Origin: Mantamonas sphyraenae
Taxonomy: Eukaryota > CRuMs > Mantamonadidae
Length of the DNA: 64,000 nt
Direction: 5' to 3'
Assembly (NCBI GenBank): GCA_026936335.1
Contig: JAPMXV010000011.1
Span: 226,544-290,543 of the forward strand
In this document: piece after piece, positions 43,126-53,239 of the stretch
Layout: the number at the start of each line of letters is the position of its first letter
Position numbering within the stretch: the stretch's first letter is position 1
Position numbers and translations under genes: made by a program
Notes under the pieces: generated by a model
Told to the model about the DNA's origin: nothing
What the model saw: the letters and a program-made list of their open reading frames with translations, nothing else
Databases searched by the model: none

Positions 43126-43418
43126 GGGTCGTGTGCGGTTGTGGTGACGGGGCGCGGGCAGAGGCAAGCGACGACGAATGGTGAGTGAGGAACGATGAGA
43201 GCGAGGAGGGTGTCGCACAGAGGAGAAAAGGATGGAAGGGAGAGAGAGCGGCCACTGACAGGTGGGGAGTGTGCGTTGCGTGTGTGCAGGGCTGTGGGAC
43301 GAGCAAGACGGGCAGAAATCCGACAGCCGGTCTGGCTGGCGAAGGAGGGGGTCAAGGGGCAGGAGGCGTGCATGGAAGTGGAGCATCATCATCGAGCAGC
43401 AGCAGTGGAAAGGCAGAA

Positions 43419-44631
43419 ATGGGAGTGGCAACGGAACTGGATGTGGAGGTGGGGGACTGGCTTGGTTTGCTGCGAGAGCCGTTGGTGCTGGGGCGGATCT
43501 TGAGGCACATGAGCACAGAGGAGCAGCAGCAGTTTTCACACTGCAGCAAGGAAGTGCGCAAATTGGTCCTGGTGGAGGTGAGTGGAGAGAGAGAGATGGA
43601 TGTGTGGGGACACAGGGAGGACGAGTAGAGAAGGAGCTGACGCGCGCGAAACGCTTTCCAAAGTTGGCAAGAGCCTACCAAGAACGGATCCGGGTGCTGA
43701 GCAAGCGGCGAAGCAGGGAGAAGCACCAGGTGGACTTTGAGACGGCAGTGAAGATGAAAACAGAGATGGGGCAGTTGTACATGCAATGCAGCAGCTTCGA
43801 CGAGGCCGGAGTGGGCACGGTGCTGGCGCTTGACGTGGCGCCCAACAGGGGCTTTGCGTTGCTGGCTCTGATGCTCCTGCATGTGTGTGGAAGGCTGTCG
43901 GAACGGGAACTGGCACAGATTGGCATGTCGAGCGAAGAGGACGGAGTGTTGGACGACGACGGATACCTGGAGGAAAAGTGGGAGCAGCTGAGCAGCAGCG
44001 TGCTGCCTATTGAGGTGATTCAAGGGATGAGGCAACTCTATGGGCAGGTGGAAAGCGGGACAATGGATGGAGTCACAGCAGGGCTGCTGGACAGACTGTG
44101 CACGTGCGAAGCGTTTGCGTCGGCTTGGGTGGACGAAAACACAGTGATTGCAGGTGCAGAAGGGGCGCTGGAAGGACTGGGGGTAGGCTATACAATGGTG
44201 GACGGAGTGCCGGTGCCTGTGGAGGGGGGAGGGAAAGGAGCAGCCGGGAAGGCCAAAGAGGCGAATCCGCAAGCGTACGACCACAAGGTGGCGTATGCCA
44301 AGGAGCACCTGGATTTCTTCCACGCTGTGTACAAATTCGAAGCGAGTGGGGCGGGGCAGCAGATTCTGAGCAAGCTAAAGGTGATTGAACTGCGCAAACT
44401 GGCCGACGCTGTGGAAAAGGTGTTGCGGGAAGAATATCCGCAAGAGTGCAGCACACATCCGCATGATGTGGAGATTGATGGGGAGAAGCTTGTGTTTGTG
44501 GTGAGTGTGGATGAGGAGAGCGGGCATGGATGAAGGATGAATGGGAGTGGGAGTGGGGGGGGGAATGGACGGGATGATGGGGACTGGGATTTTTATTCCT
44601 GTTTGCAAAACAGCGCGCGTTCAAGCGATGA
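43419..44631 (+). CDS. F-box-like hypothetical protein
   Basis: Proposed exons 43419-43577, 43631-44500 and 44614-44631, all phase 0, giving 348 residues. The N-terminus (LLREPLVLGRILRHMSTEEQQQFSHCSKEVRKLVL) has the spacing of an F-box. The rest is mostly helical with no recognised family; one Gly/Lys linker (GGGKGAAGKAKE) separates two parts. The middle exon ends DGEKLVFV before a GTGAGT donor, and an 18-base last exon behind a polypyrimidine CAG would add RAFKR and stop. Without splicing there the frame ends at 44533 with VVSVDEESGHG. The first intron acceptor (GTAGAG) is weak. Function is unknown; substrate recognition in an SCF ligase is only a possibility. Confidence 0.6.
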
Positions 44632-44845
44632 TCACGTCACACCCACGGCATCATGTCCACCCCCAATTGCAACAATGTTCGTTCACCCACAGTGTGTTCT
44701 TGTGTGAGTAGCTCGTCTTGCGCGTGGGAGGGGGTTGCAAACTCACATACGAATGTTTCCGGACAAATCTGCTTAGTGCCGGATTGAATTGTGTGACGAG
44801 TCCCTTGACACACACGAATGCGCAGGGACTCCGTCACACACACGC
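44632..44845. other. Short gap 3' of the Fanzor-like gene; candidate location of a guide RNA and element end
   Basis: A 214-bp stretch without a gene. In known Fanzor and TnpB systems the omega RNA overlaps or follows the 3' end of the nuclease gene and reaches the element end. The segment AACAATGTTCGTTCAC (44671-44686) is a near match to the reverse complement of GTGAACGTAGCTTGTT (52224-52239). No stable hairpin is obvious to the eye. Confidence 0.3.
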
Positions 44846-47800
44846 TCACGTACATGGCTGCAAGTGGGCCGGCCGTGCGCCGATGAGCGAATAGAGCAGA
44901 CCAACAGTGCCAATCTGCAAGGCCCCATTCACATCACGATCAACACAACGTCGACGGTATTCGGTGGTTGGGTTGATTGCGCTGATGAGCGACAAGCTGG
45001 CGCCAATGGCTGTGGTTCGGGTTCCCAGTGAGCGAAACTGGTCGCACTTACAGCGTTTGAGGCGGCCGTGCGGGCTGTTGGAGCCCAAGTCTGGCGCATA
45101 GGTCGTTTCGGCACCACACACATGGTGAGTCTTGGAGGTGTTGTACTCATTCACCCGCACCACCATTGAGGATCTGGAGATGAACTCGATGGCTGATTTG
45201 AACCCACCCGAGGATCCAGTCCATGTCACACTGCCCACAATGTACAATACTGTTCGTGCAGCTTGTTCTTTGCGAGGTTTTGCCACGTTTGCCATCATCT
45301 GCTGCGTCTGTGCGTGCTTGCCTGTGCGATGCAACTTGGCCACGGCTCCAGTCGGGTCTGCACCGCCCGCAGCATGACGCTCTACACTGTGTGCATGGTC
45401 GTCAATCTTTCTTGCGTGGTGTGGGAGCGTTGGCACTTTCCACCAGCGGCCAATCGTTTCGGAGCCATGTTGGACGTCGGTTGCCAGTTCGACACACACA
45501 ACGTTGGTGGCGTACGAGCCAGGGTCGATGAAGCACAGGCGCAGCCTGCGCAGAAGAGCGAGTGTCTCGCTGTACTGTGGTGGGGAAGTCGGATGGCGCA
45601 GCCGTACAGAGTGCAGGTCACCTCGGCACAGCTCACCGTCCCTGCTCAATCCAATGCCACTCTCCACAATCGAGTTGATGAGTCGCTCGCCTAGCGTGTG
45701 CTGAACTCGTCTTCTTCCAAACAGGCGACAAAGCCGGCAAATAGCGATCAGTTTGTCCCGTGGTTCTTCACACTGCAGCGACTTCAGGAGCGGTTGTGCG
45801 TATGCCAGAGAGCGATGGTGAGGCGATAGAAGCTCCAGCAAAGAGAAAGTGGCCTCCTGCCGTTGGGTTCCACGCGGCCACGTGGTGCGCAGTGTGGCTA
45901 GCGTGGACGGCACGTTCCAGGTTTGGCATTTGAGGATCTTGCCACACACGACGAGGGTCCCTGTCATGCGAGCCAGTGTGCGCAGAGACAGGTTGGCGAC
46001 GCGAGGGCATGCCAACATTGCCAGTGCCGGTGAGCTCGCCTGCCGTGCTTTTTGAAGTCCTTCGTCGGTGATTTCGTCGCCCAACAGAGTGTGCTTCGCG
46101 TACGCTTGCAGGTGACTCTGAACGCGTACGTGCTCCTCCGTATCCCCGCCCCATGCCCAGTCGTGCACTTGTGTGTTGGCATACTCAATTTCGTCGCCAC
46201 GATCGATGTGCAGGCCGGGAGGAAGTTGCAGCAAGCCAATGCTGAACATCCCCTTCAACGTGGTGGGAGTGAGACAAACATCGGGTGACAGGCTGCGGGG
46301 CTTTTGAGGCACGCCCACACCACGTCCAGACACATGTGCTGCAGCAAGCGCGACCCAATCCGCGGATCTGGTTTCACCGCTCTCTCGGCCGAAAAAGACG
46401 TCTGCGTTGCACATCCCAGCCGCATCCAAGGCTTCAAGCAGGTCGTCGGTTGCCTCCTTGTACACTGTGTCGTCGTCACCGTGTTTCTTCGGTCCAAAGG
46501 CGACGTTGAGGGCGGCGAGGCGGGCAGCAACGGCGACGGGGCCCTCGTCCAGTTTCTCGGCGATCGCTTCCACTGCTGTGTCACGTGGTAGTGCGTCGAA
46601 GTGGGGCTGCAGCTTCGCCAGAGTGTTGGCCAGCTGGAACCTCGTCAGCATTCCCTTCCACTCTCCGTGCAATTTCTGCGAGCTTTCTTGCAGAGCATAA
46701 TATGTTGCCGTCCACAGCGTCTCCCACATGTTTCGATTGTTGCGAGCTGGCAGGAGGTCCAGATCATCCAGATCCAACAGTACCGTAGCGTGATCATGCT
46801 CAGACAGGTCTGCCACGAGGTCGATGTGGTTGAAGACCAGCTCGTCCTCAAACCAATTGGAGCTTCGATCCCCCTTCAGCACAAGGAAACGTTGCTGGTC
46901 TTCTGCATCGCGTACAAGCTTCCTCAGAGACTGCAGCCACGACACAAGCTGTTTCTGCGAGTGAAAGAAGGCAGTATCGGCCGGCGAAGAGCCAGTGAAC
47001 CTGCTGTTGCTGCTGCTGCTGCTGCTGGCAACAACGTCATATCCGTCTTCCTCCATCTCGTCCTCTTCGTCGTCCTCTTCGTCGTCCTCTTCGTAGTCCT
47101 CGCTGTAGCAGCTGCCGGAGTCAGAGGAGTCTGATTCGGAAAAATCATCACCGCACACCCCCCCGCCCTCATGCTCTGTGGCGACACGCTGCCGCTTGTC
47201 CATCGACGACGTAGTCTGTATGCTCCGACGGCGCTTCTTGTTGTCTTGAAGCGTCTCTTCCTCGTCGCTCCACTCGTGGTCCTGTTGATCAGCAGCATCA
47301 ACATGTCCGCGAGGCCCACCAGCACTGCTGTGTGAGCGGAGGCTCATGCCGTGGTGTTCTTCCTGGGATAGAGCTCCAATGCTGTCGATCGCGCACACCA
47401 AGGTCGCGGTGGCAGCTCGTTCGAGACCGGCAACGGCCTGGCCGACTTGGAACATGGCATGTTCGCTGGCTTTGTCACCTGCGTGTGGACCAGCGAGTGT
47501 GACAGTGTGCTTGGGGTTCTTTGTAGACACACCGTACGCAGTCGTCTTGGCGGTCGGTCCCAGCGTGTGCTCCACAAGCTCCTTGGTGGCCCGCTCCACA
47601 TCGTGCTGCGCCAGCGGCGTGATTTCAGCCAACGTAGCTGTCACCTTGGTGGCCTTCTTCTCCAGTTTCTCCTCGTAGTCCCGGGCGTGCTTGTCACGTT
47701 GCTGCTTTTCTTTGCTCTGGGCCTCCCTCTCCTTCTCCGTTGAGACATACTTGCGCCGTACCAGCGTGTCGTGCAACGACTCTGCCACTGAGCATGCCAC

Positions 47801-50204
47801 CCCATGGACAAAGCAGTCTGCACCCAGCCTGACAAAGGTACACAGGTAGAGCGAACCCACATCCGCCTGGTCTGTGTGCACCTCGACACGCACGTGCTCC
47901 TTCACAGCGTGCAGCAGCGATGAGCTCTCGATCTCGCGCAACACCAAGGCGGCAGTGCGGACATCGTCAGGGTGCCCAAGCAGTACTTGGGACGCGCTGT
48001 CCTGTGCATCTTCCGTGCCCGTGCCAAATACCATCGTGTCCGCTTGGCTGATGAACGGCGGGTCAGGCGGGCGCGCATCTTGAACAATTTGCGCATCTTC
48101 GACACTGGATGTGGCGCTGGAGCTGGCGCTGTCCTCTGTTTCCATAGCATCGGTGTGGTCCTTGCTGTCGTTCTCGGCGTCTGTCAACGCCTGGTACAGG
48201 GGATGGCCGATGGCCGCTTCGAGATCGTGGATCTTGACGTTGATTTTCTCTCGTGCCTTGCCATTGCCTTTGCCTTTGCCTTTGCCCTTGCTCTTGCCTT
48301 TGCCCTTGCTCTTGCTCTTGCCTTTGCCCTTGCTCTTGCTCTTGCCTTTGCCCTTGCTCTTGTTCTTTCTCTTGCGTTTTCGGCCCGGTTGCGTAAGCGT
48401 GATTGTTTCGATCACCTCACCGCTTGCCAGGCCTCCATCATGGAACAGTACGTGTGCTCCCGCCTCGACCTCGTCGTTGCGAACGATGTATGCTTGCGCC
48501 GTGCCGTCGACGGCCACGTACAGCGTGTACCCGACAGTCGCCGTGGACACCCTGGTACACAGCTGCTCCAGCTCCTCCAGCCCGATGGTGGCGCCAAAGC
48601 ACACGCGGTCATGGATCAGACTCTCCAGCGTCCTGCTGGACATGCCCATACTGTTCACGGCCGTCCACAATCCATCCAAGTCTTCGGCGAGCGAGCTCTG
48701 CGACGGATTGCTCTCAGGATCGCCAATCTCCTCCAAACCGCCATTGTCGCTGCTCTCATTCTCCAAACCGATCTGCTGGCGCGCCAGCTCATAACGAGTA
48801 CCGTAAAGCTGCCAGTCTTCATCAGATGCGTCAGCCACGTGCTCGTCAAGCCAGGTGAACGTTCCGGGGTTCCGTGTGGAGGCCAAGCGGACGAAAAATG
48901 CCTTCGGGTTGTTGCGACACGCTTGCCCGGAGAGATCCATGTCGCTCGAGACTGCCGCGTGCGCAAGCGGCAGTGGAAGCCGCAGATAGGTGGTGGATAT
49001 GTCGCCACGGCCAGCGAGAACGGCAGCGACGGCGGTTGTGTGCCGCAACGCGGGTTCCACAGATGTCACGATCGCGTTCACAGGGTCGACGATGTGCAGT
49101 GTGCTCTCCACAAGCGGAGCACAGAAGTAAAAGTCAGAGTCTTGGGCAATCACGACGAACGCATCCACCTGCTGCTTGTCAATACTCGTGGCAAAGGTGT
49201 CCGTGATCGTTGCATCAGCACTCGTACCTTTGCGTCCGATCACCGTGACCCGCTCGTCCTTGGCGAAGTGTCTGGCCACAACCCCGTGAAGCACGGTGTA
49301 TGCCTCGTCCTTGGATCTGGGGCGCTGTTGGGAAGTGTGAGTCAGTGCCATGCAGCTGGTGAACTCGTCGGATGCACGCCGTGAGAGGGTTTTTTTTGCG
49401 TGCCCCTCCAGAAAACCAACCTCCTTGGCCCCGGCGAGTGTGGCGTTTACCATGGACTTGACGTTGTACAGCAGATGTGACGCTTGTTTTGGGTCCGCAC
49501 TATTGAACAGCGTGCCGTGACGATCAATGTGTAGCGAGAAGACGCAGCGTTCCACGATGGAGCCGATGGTATCCACAAGCGCACGCAGACGGAGGGCCAG
49601 CGACTCGCACTTTTGCTCAAAGTCAGTGTCACTCGCTTGCTTGCCTGTACTGAACAGTCTGTACTTGTAGTCTGTGTTGTGTACCGAGTCAGGAGGGACG
49701 AGAGGGCAAGGATTTTGCGGGCATCCAGCATGTGTGTCAATCACAAAGGCCGCGGTAGTAGCTTACAGAGATAACCAAGGTCAACAGCCACATGCAAAGG
49801 ACACTCGTCGTGCTTCTGGTTGGCAGCAGTCTGTACGTAAACCTGCCACACATGCTCCACACACATGGCAACGCGTTCGTCCACGTCCAAATCCTCGGCT
49901 TCTTCCTGTGCCTTCCAGACACTGCTCTGTCGCATGACGTGATTGCGCAGGGGGACCTTGCCTTGGATGTGCCTCTTGCGTAGGTAACTTCGCTCCCATT
50001 CCTCTCCGATGTCGGCTTTCTCGGCGTTAAGGATGGTGACGTCGACCACAGCAAAGACACCATTGAAAATGTGCGCGGTGTCGTCCAGCAGAGTGGCACT
50101 GGCCACATGTGGCTTGTGGAGCAAAGAGCGAACAGCAGACTGGCCCATGTCCCTTTGTGCCTTGCTCAGAGGAGAGCCAGCAGTGATGCCGCCGCTGCTG
50201 CCGC

Positions 50205-50236
<32 letters not shown>

Positions 50237-50376
50237 ATTGTTCTTGACCAGCGTGCGCAAACAGACATAGCCGAGCACATGCACGAGGTGTATGTTGCGC
50301 AGATACGAGCATCTGACTGCAACGCAACGTCCACCCGGGTGTGCCCCTGGTGCCTTTTTTCCAGAGTCTCACGCAT
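44846..50376 (-). CDS. Giant Fanzor/TnpB-like RuvC nuclease with N-terminal PIN/FEN-like domain
   Basis: Two minus-strand exons, 49767-50376 and 44846-49671 (intron GTAAGC...CACAG, 95 bp), about 1,811 residues; 50238 is an alternative start. The C-terminus has the Fanzor/TnpB core: RuvC-I FIDPG (Asp codon 45524-45526), a VGSVTWTGSSGG block, then VVRVNEYNTSKTHHVCG (Glu codon 45146-45148, the position used by Fanzors), a zinc-finger-like H-x2-C...C-x-C, and RuvC-III DRDVNGALQI (Asp at 44933-44935) followed by ARP. All three acidic residues are present. The N-terminal 450 residues look like a PIN/FEN nuclease: HVAVDLGYL (49780), LHIDRHG, TSADATITDTF and VVIAQDSDFYF (49133-49141). The middle holds an 18-bp-repeat-coded Lys/Gly/Ser tract and an acidic tract. 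Fanzors are RNA-guided DNA nucleases carried by eukaryotic transposons; the N-terminal call is inference. Confidence 0.78.
48264..48366. repeat. 18-bp coding tandem repeat (Lys/Gly/Ser) in the Fanzor-like gene
   Basis: Imperfect tandem units built from TTGCCTTTGCC and CTTGCTCTTGCC, encoding alternating Lys-Gly and Lys-Ser on the minus strand. It forms a basic, flexible linker between the PIN-like half and the Fanzor half of the protein. The array has no spacer structure and is not a CRISPR. Confidence 0.88.
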
Positions 50377-51116
50377 GCCAATTTCGTGGCGCAATCAGCC
50401 GATGTTCTCCTCACCAGCTACGCATGTGCCACTGTGAAGACAGGTTGGCGATGCTGGACATAGCCACACTTTCCTGAGGTGCTGCGGAGGATGTGCGCCA
50501 AAGGCTGCATGGGCTGCACCCATTCCTCACACTCGCCCACTCGTCCAGGGTCACAACGAACGACTTGCCTGAAACAGCAAGGCACAACGCCTGCCGTAGT
50601 CTGTGTCCCATCATGTGCTTCCAATGTGTCGACGAATTGGCCAAGCAAGGGTCGCCTTGCTCTGTGCCCATGCAATCACGTGCAAGATGACGCTGCACGA
50701 CAACCGGCTCGGTGAATCCATGTCGTATGCGCAGTAGGTGCACGCCGAATGGGCCACGGAGGCTACAACCTGGCCTAGGACGCCCGACGCTTGGCCGTTT
50801 GGGCACTGCCTCAACCTACTCCCCAGACCCAACACACTGAAGAAGCGAAAATCCTTGACGACCTCACCATCGCGTCTGTTCATTCGTAACACTCCTTTCA
50901 AGTGCACATCTCTGCACGTGTTCCAACGCCCCACCCCCCGCCGTTCTCAACCGAAGTACAACGAATCTCGAATCTCAATCTCACTTTGCACGCGGAGTTT
51001 GCTGGCGGCGGAGCACCCCTCTGCAATCATGGGCCCACTAAGACCTCACTCAAGGTGAGTACGGATTTTTCTAATACCCCATGCAGAGTGTGCTGCAGCC
51101 AGTCCACCGAAGATCA
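50377..51116. other. Gap of 740 bp between the Fanzor-like gene and the transposase remnant
   Basis: Three short minus-strand frames are open here (50411-50806, 50418-50675 and 50611-50934), each with protein-like but unrecognised sequence. None joins to the Fanzor-like frame with a clean splice pair that I could find. It may hold the promoter, an untranslated exon, or decayed transposon sequence. A guide (omega-type) RNA would more likely lie beyond the 3' end of the Fanzor gene, at 44632-44845. Confidence 0.4.
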
Positions 51117-52138
51117 TCACATCCTGTACCCACAGTTGCGTCCCCACGCTCGCACATCGCGATTCGTAGTCATTCGCAGACAGTGCTCGATGGCAAATGG
51201 TGTGCACACGTCGACTCGTGCGTAATGCCGCCTGAGCATGGCCTTGAGCTTGCTGAACATAAATTCGATTGGATTCAAATGTGGGCTGTACGCGGGCAAG
51301 AACTCGACACGCACGCCAAACAATGCACACAGTGTAAGTACTTCACTTCCCTTGTGGATGCTACAGTTGTCCATCACCAGCATGCGCATGCCCTGTGCTT
51401 GCATCCGTGGAAGCAGTTTGAAGCGCAGAAAGTGCACAAAGTCACGACGTGAGTACGATCCGGTGAGCATGTCGAATGCCACAATGCCATTTCGAGCCCT
51501 TGCATTGATAGCTGCCAACAGAGAGATCCGTGACTGGCGTGCTTGCAAGGCGTGGACAACGGCGTCACAGCCGGCCCGTGCTCGGCCGTACCGTCTCCAG
51601 CAAGTGCGATTCTGCACTGCGCTCTCGTCCAGAAACACAATGTTGGCCATTGTCATGTCGATGTCGTGCCGCATCAGTCGCTCAAACTCCTGGCGTCGAC
51701 GACGCACGTGTGCAAGGCTGCGCTCGCGTGGGACAACTGCACACTGCTTGCGCGTCCATTTCATGCGCTTGAGGGCACGAAAGATGGTTGAAAGAGATGC
51801 ATGCACATGGCGCTGTTGGAACAGACGGCTCTGCAGCTCATCAAGGAACAGAGTGCAGTCCACGCGAAGCTCATCCTTCAGGAATGCATCATCAGCTGCT
51901 GCAAGCAGTCTTGGACGCCCTCCAGATCTGGGCAAGGGTGCCACGTGGTTCAGCCGTTGCAGCTGCTTGACATACTTGCGTACCGTGCTGGCTGCAACTT
52001 TCCAAATTCGAGCCGTTGCTGCAGCGGAGCGTCCGCTCTGAATGTGTCGTCCACCATACGTTGACGCAGTTCCAATGGAAGGGGATGACCAGGTGTGAAC
52101 ACCCCACCAAGTGAATTCACTTTGGTTTGAACCGGCAT
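51117..52138 (-). pseudogene. Tc1/mariner-IS630 superfamily transposase, frameshifted
   Basis: From 52138 the first frame gives MPVQTKVNSLGGVF then HPLPLELRQRMVDD, the start of an N-terminal helix-turn-helix. Sequence then continues in another frame with SGRSAAATARIWKVAASTVRKYVKQ, so a single-base shift lies near 52040-52060. Beyond it the frame is intact to the stop at 51117. The catalytic domain has all three acidic residues: IVFLDESA, MLVMDNCSIHKG and PHLNPIEFMFSKLK, with 34 residues between the last two (DD34E spacing). No ATG-headed complete frame exists, so the copy as read cannot make a full transposase; a sequencing error is the alternative. It is in the same orientation as the Fanzor-like gene and 740 bases upstream of it. 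Confidence 0.85.
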
Positions 52139-52470
52139 TGTCGTTGTGCAATCGTTTGATTTTCTCGTCGAGCGGAGACGTGTGGAAACACCAAGAACAA
52201 AGAAAAGCATGGGTGTGTGGACAGTGAACGTAGCTTGTTATATCATGGTGTCCCGTGTTTATGTCATGGTGTCCATCACCGTCCAGGGTGGACCACCTCT
52301 ACGCGTGCCAAATCGGAGAGAGCAAAGCTGATTGAAGAAGATATCGCCATGTGGAACATGCACAGTATGGAATACGACCAAAAATTGCATTTGAGCTGGA
52401 ATTAAACGAGCTGGGGTGCATACCAGGGCGTTGCACGAAAGAGTCGCTCAATTGAAAACGCCTGGGATTT
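52139..52470. other. Gap of 332 bp between the transposase remnant and CSL4
   Basis: The AT content is higher than in the surroundings. It holds two copies of TCATGGTGTCC (52243-52253 and 52264-52274, 21 bp apart, within longer matching context TATATCATGG/TATGTCATGG). Such repeats near a transposase start could be transposase-binding sites or one end of the element. No coding sequence is recognised. Confidence 0.45.
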
Positions 52471-53232
52471 TTATGTTGATTCTTGTTCCATGGCGGAGGA
52501 GGTGGTGGTGGTAGAGGAGGAGGAGGAGGAGGAGGAGGATGATGATGATGATGACGATGAGGGCTGCTTGGCAACCTTGCGAGACTCGGTTTGGTTTGTT
52601 TTGGGGCAGCGCATGGTCTGGTAGTCTACAGGGACCATGGTCTCGCCGGCCATGCTGGTGGCAAAGATGACGCCGAGCTGGTCTTCGGCGGTGGTGAGGT
52701 AGAAGAAGCGGGAGTCGCCGAGGGAGAGGACGCGTGCGCGGACAATGTCGGAGGGGCGGAAACACTTGTAGAGCTCGACCTTGTCGATCTCGGTGGAGCG
52801 GACGTCTTGGAAACGAATGATGCCACCAAAGGTTTCGCGGAGGGCCTTTGTGCCGACGCAGAGGATGGCGACGGAGGCGAAGCGGGGATTGACTTTTGTA
52901 ATGCGCACTGTGACGAGGCTGCCGATGTCTGGGACGACCTGCTGCTGCTTGCTGGGGTTGATGACGGAGATGGTGGTGCGGGGAGAGGAGTCTTGGAGGT
53001 CGTCGGTGTCGGCGTCGTCGGTGTCGGCGTCCACGTCGGCGTCGGCGTCGGCATCCGCGGACGAGGCAGAGGCGTCGGCGTGACGGTTCACATAGCCCGT
53101 GATGGATGCGTAGATCCACTTGCGGCGGATGTAGGTGCCGTCGCCAGCAATGATGTCTGCAGACGCACGCTGGATGCGGTGACCCGGTGTGACCCAGAGC
53201 TGGTCTTCGGAGAAAGATGAGTCAAGCTCCAT
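52471..53232 (-). CDS. EXOSC1: Exosome complex component CSL4 (EXOSC1)
   Basis: Intronless, 253 residues from the ATG at 53232. It follows CSL4 throughout: VTPGHRI near the start, GDGTYIRRKWIYASITGYV, PDIGSLVTVRITKVNPRFASV (the S1 domain), GTIR-like GGIIRFQDVRSTEIDKVELYKCFRPSDIVRARVLSLGDS read in blocks, and MRCPKTNQTESRKVAKQ at the zinc-ribbon-like end. CSL4 caps the nine-subunit RNA exosome and helps recruit RNA to its nucleases. An Asp/Ala repeat of ADADADVDADTDDADTDD type sits between the N-terminal and S1 domains. After the conserved end there is a poly-Ser run of about 17 residues and a short Thr/Ser tail. The upstream PGAP1-like gene ends only 7 bases away on the same strand. Confidence 0.95.
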   Translation of the reverse strand: MELDSSFSEDQLWVTPGHRIQRASADIIAGDGTYIRRKWIYASITGYVNRHADASASSADADADADVDADTDDADTDDLQDSSPRTTISVINPSKQQQVVPDIGSLVTVRITKVNPRFASVAILCVGTKALRETFGGIIRFQDVRSTEIDKVELYKCFRPSDIVRARVLSLGDSRFFYLTTAEDQLGVIFATSMAGETMVPVDYQTMRCPKTNQTESRKVAKQPSSSSSSSSSSSSSSSSTTTTSSAMEQEST

Positions 53233-53239
53233 GTGCAGG

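Noticed and set aside
48264-48366. CRISPR-like array
   Set aside because: Units are contiguous coding repeats without spacers, in a eukaryotic gene.
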